Shown piece after piece: positions 1 to 7,212 of a stretch of 36,919 nt of DNA. Position numbers and translations under genes: made by a program. Location: assembly GCA_025465235.1 (NCBI GenBank), contig JAODNO010000265.1, forward strand, positions 1-36,919. Direction: 5' to 3'. This stretch comes from Pseudonocardia sp. GTDB lineage: Bacteria > Actinomycetota > Actinomycetes > Mycobacteriales > Pseudonocardiaceae. The notes below the pieces were generated by a model. That model saw nothing but the letters and a program-made list of their open reading frames with translations, was not told where the DNA came from and ran no database searches. Position 1 is the stretch's first letter. Each line of letters begins with the position of its first letter.

Positions 1-626
1 GGCACCGCGTACTCGAAGATCGACTGAGCCGCCCGCTCGCCGCCGCCGAACGCGCCGTTGAGCACGGTGAGGTGGGCCATCACCAGGTTCACCGCGTCGT
101 CGCGGAAGCCTGCGGTGAGGCTGGCCAGGATGTCGCGCAGCTGCTGGTCGTAGGCCCCGGTGTTCTCGGCGGGCGTGTTCGTCACGAGCTCGGCGGCGCG
201 CACCGCGTAGCGCTGGGACAGGAACGGCAGCACCGCCACCGTCGCCCGCTCCCCCGTCGACCGGGCCGTGAACTCGACGACCCCACCCCGCTCCGCCGTG
301 CGCACCGAGCCGACCAGGGTGATCCCGGCGACGCCCGCGAGCGGCCGGTAGGCGTCGAGCGTGGCCGCGTGGTCGTGGTTGCCCGCGATCGCGATCACCT
401 CGGCACCCGTGCGAGCCAGCGCCATCAGCGTGCGGATCACGAGCTGCTGGGCCTGCGCCGAGGGGGCCGCCGTGTCGTAGAGGTCGCCCGCGACGAGCAC
501 CGCGTCGACCTCGTGCTCCCGGGCGATGCCGACGATCTCGCGGAGCACCTGCTCCTGCTCGTCGAGGCGCGAATGGCCTTTGAGAGTCTTGCCGACGTGC
601 CAGTCGGACGTATGTAGCAGTCGCAT
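1..626 (-). CDS. sbcD: SbcD, nuclease subunit of SbcCD (partial, N-terminal 208 residues)
   Basis: Mre11-family metallophosphoesterase, the nuclease partner of the SbcC ATPase, which trims DNA ends and hairpins. Only the N-terminal ~208 residues are here; the gene runs off the left edge. The start is the ATG at 626, giving an N-terminus of MRLLHTSDWHVGK. Metal-binding motifs are all visible: D8 and H10 in SDWH, D48 in GDLYD, N83-H84-D85 in GNHDH, and a later MAH histidine. A HerA-like ATPase lies on the same strand about 1.8 kb upstream, with ctaG and a small membrane gene between them. SbcC would be expected just beyond the left edge. Confidence 0.93.
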   Translation of the reverse strand, partial: MRLLHTSDWHVGKTLKGHSRLDEQEQVLREIVGIAREHEVDAVLVAGDLYDTAAPSAQAQQLVIRTLMALARTGAEVIAIAGNHDHAATLDAYRPLAGVAGITLVGSVRTAERGGVVEFTARSTGERATVAVLPFLSQRYAVRAAELVTNTPAENTGAYDQQLRDILASLTAGFRDDAVNLVMAHLTVLNGAFGGGERAAQSIFEYAV

Positions 627-735
627 CAGACGGACATCGTAGGCGCCGCGATCTCCCGCCTCCGGGACGCGCGCCGATGGTGGTCCTCGCAGAACCCGCG
701 GCCCCTGCGAAGACCGGATCCGGCGCGCGAAACGG

Positions 736-1782
736 GTGCGCCTTCCCGCACGCACCGACCGGCTCGGCGCCGCGCGTAGCGTCGCGGGCGTGGCTTCCGG
801 AGTGGTCGCGGCGCTGGCATATGCCGGTCCGCCGCCGTTGACACTGGCACGCACGTTCACGTCCTGGCGGTTCACGCCCGGTGTGGCGACGACAGTGGCC
901 GCACTGGGTGGAGGTTATGGGGTCGGGCTGCGCCGTCGTCCGGAACGGGCTGGTCCGTGGCCACGTGGGCGCACTGTGTGCTTCGGGGCAGGGGTCGTCT
1001 CGATCGCGCTGGTCGGGATGTCGTTCCTCGGGGTCTACGACGACACGCTGTTCTGGGTGCGGGCGGTGCAGAACATCGTGTTGCTGATGGTGACCCCGAT
1101 GCTGTTGGCGATGGGTGCCCCGATCACGCTGCTGCGTGACCTCCTACCTGAGCCGGCACGCGCCCGCCTGTCGCGGATGCTGCACAGCCGGGCGGCCCGG
1201 GTCGCCACCTTCCCGCTGATCGTCACCGTTGTGCTGACCCTGCCCCTGCTGGTGCTGTACCTCAGTCCGCTGTACGAGCTGACCCTGCGCAACGCGGCAG
1301 CGAGCGCGCTGGCCGGACTGGTCCTGGCCACCACGGGGTTCGTGTACTTCTGGACCCGGTTCCGCATCGATCCGGCGCCCCGGGCCGACCCGTACGGGGT
1401 GACGCTGGCGATCACGATCGTGGAGATGATCGGCGACGCCGTGCTCGGTGTGGTGCTGTGGCTGGGACCGCTGGTCGCGGCCGGCTTCTACACGGCGCTG
1501 TCGCGCGACTGGGGCCCGAGCCTGCGCAACGATCAGCTGCTCGGAGCCGGCGTGCTCTGGATCGGTGGCGACGTGGTGGGGCTGCCCTTCATCGGAGTGG
1601 TGTTCGCGCGGATGACGCGCGAGGATCACCGGCGCGCTGCTGTGATCGACGCGGAGCTCGACGAGCTCGAGGCCGCCCGGCCCGCCGCACCCGGTTCTGC
1701 CGACCCGGGAGACGCGGCGGAGCACCCGCGGCTGTGGTGGGAGGACGACCCCGAGCTGTCGCAGCGGTTCCGGCGACGCTGA
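736..1782 (+). CDS. Cytochrome c oxidase assembly protein, CtaG/caa3 type
   Basis: Polytopic membrane protein of 348 residues, length typical of the actinobacterial CtaG_caa3 family, which helps mature the copper centre of cytochrome oxidase. About seven or eight hydrophobic segments are spread along it. Characteristic stretches are FLGVYDDTLFWVRAVQN followed by MVTPMLLAMGAPITLL, then FVYFWTRFRIDP and a charged C-terminal tail with WWEDDPELSQRFRRR. The start is GTG at 736; no strong ribosome binding site is obvious, so a start a little downstream is possible. It is divergent from sbcD (110-bp gap) and converges on the next gene with a 29-bp gap. Family is clear; the exact assembly role is inferred. 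Confidence 0.85.
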   Translation: MRLPARTDRLGAARSVAGVASGVVAALAYAGPPPLTLARTFTSWRFTPGVATTVAALGGGYGVGLRRRPERAGPWPRGRTVCFGAGVVSIALVGMSFLGVYDDTLFWVRAVQNIVLLMVTPMLLAMGAPITLLRDLLPEPARARLSRMLHSRAARVATFPLIVTVVLTLPLLVLYLSPLYELTLRNAAASALAGLVLATTGFVYFWTRFRIDPAPRADPYGVTLAITIVEMIGDAVLGVVLWLGPLVAAGFYTALSRDWGPSLRNDQLLGAGVLWIGGDVVGLPFIGVVFARMTREDHRRAAVIDAELDELEAARPAAPGSADPGDAAEHPRLWWEDDPELSQRFRRR

Positions 1783-1811
1783 CCGTGCCCCGCACGAGGC
1801 GCTCGTGCAGC

Positions 1812-2279
1812 TCACCGCTCCGGCCGGCTTGCGCCTGCCGTCTCCTCCACCCTGGAGGTATCCGCCTCCGCCTGCCGTGCCGCGACCACGGCGACCGCGA
1901 ACAGCGCGATGGCGAGGATCCCGTGCAGGATGCCGAGCTCCGGCAGGGCGTGGGCGAAGGTGCCCAGCGCCACCTCGACCACGACCGTGAGCAGCACCGC
2001 GGCGGCCCAGACGACTCCACTTCGCACCTTCGCGAAGAAGGACACGATGAGCAGCAGCACGGCGAGGAGCGGGATGATCATCTGCCCGTTGGTCCCGTGT
2101 GTGACGAAGCCGGAGACGCCGGTGAAAGAATCGGGTCCACTCCTCGTCGCGGCCCTGTCGAGCACCCCGCCGCCGTCGATCCACTTCAGCAACCCGAACA
2201 CCGCGAACGCGATCGTCGCGGCCTGGATGACGACCGCGAGAGCCACCAGATAGGCCAGGACGCGATAGACGGTTCTCAT
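1812..2279 (-). CDS. Small four-helix membrane protein (DUF6220-like)
   Basis: A 155-residue protein with four hydrophobic helices: near residues 7-30, 66-82, 88-108 and 115-133. The loop between helices 1 and 2 holds FVTHGTNGQMIIP. This arrangement resembles the small DUF6220-type membrane proteins of actinobacteria; function is unknown. A purine-rich GAGGGAG lies just upstream of the ATG at 2279. The charged tail (EADTSRVEETAGASRPER) is likely cytoplasmic. It lies downstream of the HerA-like gene on the same strand, with a 139-bp gap, so co-transcription is possible but not shown. Confidence 0.7.
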   Translation of the reverse strand: MRTVYRVLAYLVALAVVIQAATIAFAVFGLLKWIDGGGVLDRAATRSGPDSFTGVSGFVTHGTNGQMIIPLLAVLLLIVSFFAKVRSGVVWAAAVLLTVVVEVALGTFAHALPELGILHGILAIALFAVAVVAARQAEADTSRVEETAGASRPER

Positions 2280-2418
2280 GGATCTCCCTCATCAGAGCAC
2301 GCTTGGTCGTCGGCTGACCTGACCGCGCTCCATCAGAGGTCAGAATCAGCGGGACGGCCACCCCCGACGTCCGGTCCCGCCGTTACCTCCCGAAACGTCC
2401 GCTGCTGCATGAGCCGAC

Positions 2419-4146
2419 TCAGAACGGGACGTCGTCCTCGTCGTCGGGCACCGCCGGGAGCCGGGCGAAGGGATCGCGCCGCACGGCACCGTTGGTGCTC
2501 GCGGCCGGGCTGCCCGCCGACTCGGACAGCCGCGTCGCCCAGGCCGGGAACGGGAACTCGACGGCCAGCGGCACCGGGATCTCCGGCTGCGAGACGAACA
2601 TCGTGCCCGGCTTCGCGAGCGTCGCGCGCTGCCGTTGGGACGCGGGCAGGAAGCCGTACTCGGGACGCCCGGCCTCGGCGGGGTCGAGCCTGCCGACCAC
2701 CTTCACCGACGAGTTCGAGACGATCCGCCGCTCCACCTCGCTCGCCGTCTGCTGCGCACCGATGAGGATGATCCCCAGTGAGCGGCCGCGCTCGGCGATG
2801 TCGAGCAGCACCTCCTTGATCGGGCTCGATCCCTCCCGCGGGGCGTACTTGTTGAGCTCGTCGATCATCGTGAACAACAGCCCGCCCGGCCCCGCGGCCT
2901 CCTTGCGGGCGGTCTCGGACGCGAGCACCACGCCGACGACGAACCGCTGGGCGCGCTCGGGGAGATTGTGCAGGTCGACGACCGTGACCTGGTGTCCGTC
3001 GGTGCTCACGCGGCGTCCCGCCGCGTCGGTGAGGTCGCCGCGGACGATCGTGCGCAGCGGCTTGAGGCTGGAGCGCAGCCGCCGCAGGAAGGCGTTGATC
3101 GTGCCGGTGCCCGTGACCGGTCCCGCCCAGTCGCGGCGCTCGTCCTCGTCGGTGAGCCGGTCGGAGACGAACTCCACCAGGTCGTCGTAGGTGCGCAGCA
3201 CCCGGCCGCCCACCGCGATCGCACCGTCCCCGACGGCCGTGGCCTCCCGCCGCAGCCGCGCGGCGACCTGGTGGATCACCATCGTGTACTGGTTGCGCTC
3301 GTCCTCCGCATCGGCGAAGACGTAGGGCAGCAACTCCTCGGCGCAGAACTCCGCGAGCGTCCACCAGAACGCGGTGACACCGCTCGTCCGGCCGGTGACG
3401 TGCGGGCGGCCGGAGAGATCGTCGGGCGTGGGAGGGGCGAAGAAGCCGGCGGAGGCGAACGGCGTGGCGGGCAGGTCGAGCTTGGCGTATGCGGCGCGCA
3501 GGTCGTCGTCGAGCCGGTTGTTGGGCTGGTCGAGGAACAGCAGGTCCTCGCCCTTGACGCTGAACACCAGCGCCTTCGCGTTGACCGACCGGCGCCCGAG
3601 CACCCCGCTGCGGAAGATCGAGTACAGCAGGAAGAGTGCGAAGCTCGTCTTCGTCGCGACGCCGGAGATGCCGCTGATCGAGACGTGCCCGCCGCGGGTG
3701 CCGTCGAGGAACTCCAGGTTGACGTAGATCGGCTCGCCGTCGCGGCCGAGCCCGACGGGCACCTTGAGGTCCATCTGGTCGAAGTACAGGGCCCGCGCGC
3801 GTTCCTCGCCCGTGGCCCGCTGGGCGAGCGAGCCCGGCGTCGGCGGGACATAGCACTCGGGCTCGACGCGTGTGGTCGTGATCTCGGCGATCTCCTGCAC
3901 CTGCGCGGGCAGCACGCCGTCGGCGATCAGGAAGACGTCGGAGCCGAAGGTGGCGCCCTCGTGCCGGGCACGGACCTCGGTGACCACGCCGGACGTCATC
4001 ACCGGACCGATCCCGGGGACCGGACGAACGGTGACGACGACGTCGTCGAGCTGCAGGTACTGCTCCGGAGCGAGGGCCACGCTGAACTGCAGGGGTGTGG
4101 AGTCCTCGGTGCCGACGACGCGGCCGACTGGCGCTTCCTCGGACAC
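2419..4146 (-). CDS. HerA/DUF87-like ATP-binding protein
   Basis: A 575-residue HerA-type P-loop ATPase, the FtsK-HerA superfamily of hexameric DNA-translocating motors that work with end-resection nucleases. I chose the GTG at 4146 because GAGGAGGGA sits just upstream; a longer frame reaching 4374 has no ribosome binding site and low-complexity sequence. Residues 1-150 form a HerA barrel-like N-terminal domain. The Walker A loop is around 159-168 (ISGISGVATKTSF), a variant P-loop found in this subgroup. Walker B is around 424-430 (LLFTMIDELNKY). An arginine-rich RGRSLGIILIGAQQT segment follows near 453-467. The C-terminus is acidic (DDEDDVPF). SbcD lies 1.8 kb downstream on the same strand, which fits the HerA-Mre11 association known from archaea, but that link is inferred. 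Confidence 0.85.
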   Translation of the reverse strand: MSEEAPVGRVVGTEDSTPLQFSVALAPEQYLQLDDVVVTVRPVPGIGPVMTSGVVTEVRARHEGATFGSDVFLIADGVLPAQVQEIAEITTTRVEPECYVPPTPGSLAQRATGEERARALYFDQMDLKVPVGLGRDGEPIYVNLEFLDGTRGGHVSISGISGVATKTSFALFLLYSIFRSGVLGRRSVNAKALVFSVKGEDLLFLDQPNNRLDDDLRAAYAKLDLPATPFASAGFFAPPTPDDLSGRPHVTGRTSGVTAFWWTLAEFCAEELLPYVFADAEDERNQYTMVIHQVAARLRREATAVGDGAIAVGGRVLRTYDDLVEFVSDRLTDEDERRDWAGPVTGTGTINAFLRRLRSSLKPLRTIVRGDLTDAAGRRVSTDGHQVTVVDLHNLPERAQRFVVGVVLASETARKEAAGPGGLLFTMIDELNKYAPREGSSPIKEVLLDIAERGRSLGIILIGAQQTASEVERRIVSNSSVKVVGRLDPAEAGRPEYGFLPASQRQRATLAKPGTMFVSQPEIPVPLAVEFPFPAWATRLSESAGSPAASTNGAVRRDPFARLPAVPDDEDDVPF

Positions 4147-4294
4147 GGTCCCTCCTCGCCACTGCTGGTGCGAGACCCTAACCGGCCACGGGGGACCGGG
4201 AGTCGGGGGGCGCCGAGCAACCGATCGGATGACGCGTCCTGTCGGTGGTCGGTGGTTGGCTGTGCGCCGTCCCACTCCCATGGAGGTGTGTGCA

Positions 4295-5080
4295 ATGCCC
4301 ACCCGTGACGCTCCCTGGCCCCCCGGCACCCCGTGTTGGGTCGACCTCGCCGTCCCCGATGTCTCGGCGGCCACCGACTTCTACAGCTCGGTGATCGGCT
4401 GGTCGTTCGTCGACACCGGCGAGGAGTTCGGCCATTACCACGTCGCCCGCACCAACGAGCGCGCCGCGGCCGCCATCGGGCCCGTCCAGCAGGAAGGCCA
4501 GCCGTCCGCCTGGACGGTCTACCTGGCGGCCGACGACGCCGACGCCACCGCGAAGCTGATCGCCGACAACGGCGGCACCGTCCTCCTCGAACCGTTCGAC
4601 ATCCCGGGCAACGGCCGGATGCTCGTCGCGTTCGACGCGTGCGGAGGCGTCTTCGGCGTCTGGCAGGCCGCTGGGCAGAACGGCGTGGAGATCTACGACG
4701 AGCCGGGCTCGCTGGTCTGGACCGACGCCCGGCTCACCGACCCCGAGGCCGGCAAGCGCTTCTACGCCGCCGTCTTCGGCTACACCTTCCAGCCGGTCCC
4801 GGGAGCACCCGACGACTACGGCACGTTCCACGTCGACGGCGAGATCGCAGGCGGCATGGGCGGAATGATGAGCGGTCCGCTCGAGGCGCCGGCCCACTGG
4901 CTGGCGTACTTCTCGGTTGCCGATGTCGACGCCGCCGTCGACGCTGCCGAGCGCGGCGGTGGCACCGTCGTCATGTCGCCGCAGGACAGCGCGTTCGGGC
5001 GGATGAGCATCCTCGTCGATCCGTTCGGCGCCACGTTCGCCCTCAACGGCCCGAACAGCCAGGAGCAGCAGAGCGGCTGA
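4295..5080 (+). CDS. VOC family protein with two glyoxalase/bleomycin-resistance-fold domains
   Basis: A 261-residue protein with two tandem vicinal-oxygen-chelate domains, residues about 14-128 and 136-255. Each opens with a typical strand plus FY helix: WVDLAVPDVSAATDFYSSVIGW and WTDARLTDPEAGKRFYAAVFGY. The start is the ATG at 4295, with GGAGG eight bases upstream; the open frame extends further 5' but without coding character. Such two-domain VOC proteins are common in actinomycetes, and most have no assigned substrate. A hydrolase or lyase role is possible; none is shown here. It is divergent from the HerA-like gene. Confidence 0.85.
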   Translation: MPTRDAPWPPGTPCWVDLAVPDVSAATDFYSSVIGWSFVDTGEEFGHYHVARTNERAAAAIGPVQQEGQPSAWTVYLAADDADATAKLIADNGGTVLLEPFDIPGNGRMLVAFDACGGVFGVWQAAGQNGVEIYDEPGSLVWTDARLTDPEAGKRFYAAVFGYTFQPVPGAPDDYGTFHVDGEIAGGMGGMMSGPLEAPAHWLAYFSVADVDAAVDAAERGGGTVVMSPQDSAFGRMSILVDPFGATFALNGPNSQEQQSG

Positions 5081-5489
5081 CCGAGCGGGTCAGCTCCTCG
5101 ATCCGCATCCGGGCGTCCGGGTACCGGTCCACGAGGTCGGCGCGGTCGCCGAGCCGGAAGTGCGCCCAGTCGAACGGAGGAGTGGGGCGGCACCACCGAC
5201 ATCCCGCCGTCGACGACGAGATCGTGCCCCGTTATCCACCGCGCCATCGGCGAGGCCAGGAACACGCACGCGTCGTCGACGGCGCGGCTCTCGCCCAACC
5301 GCGCCAGGGGTGCGGCGCGCTTCCACCTCTCGACTCCATCGGGCCGCGCTTCGGCCAGCCCGTCGCGCCGGACCAACCCCGGGGAGACGTGTTGACCCGG
5401 ATCCCGGCCCCGCCGTAGATCCCGCCGCCTGCACCCGTGACGAGCACGACCGCGTCGGACAGGTCAGGCAGAGCGGGATCCGGTGGCAT
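5043..5489 (-). pseudogene. Decayed short-chain dehydrogenase/reductase (SDR) gene
   Basis: Remains of an NAD(P)-binding SDR. The 5' end reads MPPDPALPDLSDAVVLVTG, then AGGGI: the first strand and glycine-rich nucleotide-binding turn. The frame then jumps directly to a late-SDR segment (GIRVNTSPRGWSGATG). The catalytic Tyr-x-x-x-Lys region is missing, so an internal deletion of several hundred bases is likely. A frameshift follows, and the C-terminal piece ARLGESRAVDDACVFLAS, ending in TGHDLVVDGGMSVVPP, is in another frame. A second shift would restore a plausible tail (PPFDWAHFRLGDRADLVDRY) ending at the TGA near 5043. No intact enzyme can be made. The exact boundaries are approximate. Confidence 0.8.
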
Positions 5490-5838
5490 CCGGCGAGTGT
5501 GGACTGCTGGGCCGAACGGGTCGCATCCCACTCGTCGCCGACTTCGGGCACCTACCGAGCGTCACGCCCGCTCGGACACGCGCCGCCCGCGCGTCAGCAG
5601 CAATCATGGTAACTGCCTGTAACGGCATCGGGCGCCGATGTGCACGATTGGCCGAAGTGCGGGGTGTCGCGACCGGCCGATCAGCCGATTAGCGCAACGA
5701 CCTCTAGTCTCAATGGGCCGGATACGCCACTCACCATTGACGGGACTATCCGTGCGACTACTCGTCCGCTGTTCAGACGCACCTGCGGCTGCACGCGCGA
5801 GCTGCATTCGCGTCACTCACAAGGTAGGGGGTTGGAGA
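5490..5838. other. Intergenic region upstream of the AhpD-like gene
   Basis: About 350 bases with no convincing gene. It is less GC-rich in places (around 5690-5760) and holds a TTGACG hexamer at 5737-5742 that could serve as a -35 element for the gene starting at 5839. No good -10 box lies at the right distance, so this is weak. Several short open frames cross it, but none has a ribosome binding site or recognisable protein sequence. Confidence 0.4.
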
Positions 5839-6456
5839 ATGGCTGCTCGCGAGCTCCATCGGCTCGCAACAGGCCTTCTCGAAGGACTCGGCACCGAGTA
5901 CTGGGGCTTTCCACCCCGTCTGGCGCCGTTCATCGTCGAGCAGCTGGGGCCGGTCCGGACGGTGAGCTGGTTCGCCAACAACCTGCCCCGCTACGAGCAC
6001 ACCCTGCGCACCATGGGCCCGTTGCGAACACACCTGATCTGCATGGCCATCTCCCAGCACAACGGGAGCCGGTACAGCTCGTACGGCCACGCCTACGCGG
6101 CCGAGCTGATCTACTTCCGGAAGCGTGGGCGGCTCATGCCGGTGGATGCGACGGTGTTGTCCGACTGGATCGACCTGTCTCCCGGCGAGCTCCGCGACCG
6201 GCTGTGCGACGTCCTGCAGCGTGCCGAGTTGCACGTCGAGGTGATCTGGGTCGACCGCACACTCGCCCTGACCACCGGGGAGCAGTGGGCGGTGGACCAG
6301 GACGAGGCGCGGATCGTGCATCTCGTCCGCATGTTCGCCGTGCTCAACGCCATCAGCATCAAGGGAAACGTCGACCCGGACGAGGCCCACGACCCGATCA
6401 ACAAGGACAGGGCGCTCAAGGGTCAGCACGCGGCGCTCCGCGGAACCCTCGCGTGA
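5839..6456 (+). CDS. AhpD/carboxymuconolactone-decarboxylase-like protein lacking the redox cysteines
   Basis: A 205-residue all-helical protein. The segment AISQHNGSRYSSYGHAYAAE (70-89) lines up with the AhpD/CMD active-site helix, whose usual pattern is Cys-x-x-Cys followed four residues later by His. Here the cysteine positions are Ser77 and Ser80, while His84 is kept. A peroxiredoxin-reducing or alkylhydroperoxidase role is therefore unlikely; a non-redox role or another active site must be considered. The ATG at 5839 was chosen for the preceding GGGGTTGGAG; upstream sequence in frame is not protein-like. The C-terminal half (WIDLSPGELRDRLCDVLQRA) looks like a second helical bundle. It converges on a TetR gene. 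The fold assignment rests on this one motif. Confidence 0.6.
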   Translation: MAARELHRLATGLLEGLGTEYWGFPPRLAPFIVEQLGPVRTVSWFANNLPRYEHTLRTMGPLRTHLICMAISQHNGSRYSSYGHAYAAELIYFRKRGRLMPVDATVLSDWIDLSPGELRDRLCDVLQRAELHVEVIWVDRTLALTTGEQWAVDQDEARIVHLVRMFAVLNAISIKGNVDPDEAHDPINKDRALKGQHAALRGTLA

Positions 6457-6513
6457 CCTGGCGCGCGTTCAACATCGGAATGATTCTCCGACGGGCGGTT
6501 TCCGATTGCGGGA

Positions 6514-7200
6514 CTAGTGAATGCATTCTCCGCCGGACTCGCGCTTGAGGAGCCCGGCCAGGACCACCTCGACGAGGCGCTGGAGCGACGGGGTGAACTC
6601 CACCTGTGTGTGTCCGAGCCGGGGATCCTCCGCGTACAGGGCCACCAATGTGGCCGGCGGGTGGGTGACCTGCCACAGCCCGGCGGCGACGGCGGTGACG
6701 GCCCACACCAGGTCCCTGACGTCGTCGTCGGTGAGTGCGGGCAGCACGCGCCGGATCAGCACCGTGACGTCGGCGAGCGCGGCCAAGCCTGCGAGCTTGA
6801 AGCTCCGCACCGCCTCCAGCGACACGTTCCGCTCGAGGGTGAGGGGTGCGTGGGTCATCAGGTCGCAGAGCAGCGGCCGGTCGGCGAGGGTGCGGGCGAT
6901 CAGCGCGGCCACCCCGGCCACCGACCCGACCGACAGCTGCGCGAGATCGCCGCGCATGGCGTCTGCCCAGTCCTGCCAGCCTTCCGCCGTGAGGTGGAGG
7001 TAGATCTCCTCGCGCGTCTCGAAGTACCGCAGCAGCGCCGACTTGTGCACGCCGACCTCGGCGGCGATATCCGCGAGGCTGACGTTGCGCACACCCTTGA
7101 GTAGGCCCTGGGAGCGAGCGGCGGCGAGGATCGCCTCGTACCGCTGCTGCTTGTGCTCCGGACGGCGGGCCCGCCGGAACGTCATGGGGTCAGGCGCCAT
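6514..7200 (-). CDS. TetR/AcrR family transcriptional regulator
   Basis: A 228-residue TetR-type repressor. The N-terminal DNA-binding domain is clear, with the helix-turn-helix in SLADIAAEVGVHKSALLRYF (about residues 41-60). The rest is an all-helical ligand-binding domain with no close identity I can name. It is the last gene of the aldehyde oxidoreductase operon, beginning 12 bases after the molybdenum subunit's stop. That position, plus a 25-bp palindrome upstream of the first gene (11069-11093), suggests it represses its own operon and is released by an aldehyde-like substrate or product; this is inference. The start could also be the ATG six codons in. Confidence 0.88.
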   Translation of the reverse strand: MAPDPMTFRRARRPEHKQQRYEAILAAARSQGLLKGVRNVSLADIAAEVGVHKSALLRYFETREEIYLHLTAEGWQDWADAMRGDLAQLSVGSVAGVAALIARTLADRPLLCDLMTHAPLTLERNVSLEAVRSFKLAGLAALADVTVLIRRVLPALTDDDVRDLVWAVTAVAAGLWQVTHPPATLVALYAEDPRLGHTQVEFTPSLQRLVEVVLAGLLKRESGGECIH

Positions 7201-7212
7201 GGACAGTGATTC

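Noticed and set aside
2968-4308. Long plus-strand open frame opposite the HerA-like gene
   Set aside because: Compositional shadow: rich in Arg, Gly and Val without domains, while the minus strand has clear ATPase motifs and a ribosome binding site.
5737-5765. Promoter for the AhpD-like gene
   Set aside because: TTGACG is a fair -35, but no acceptable -10 follows at 16-18 bases.
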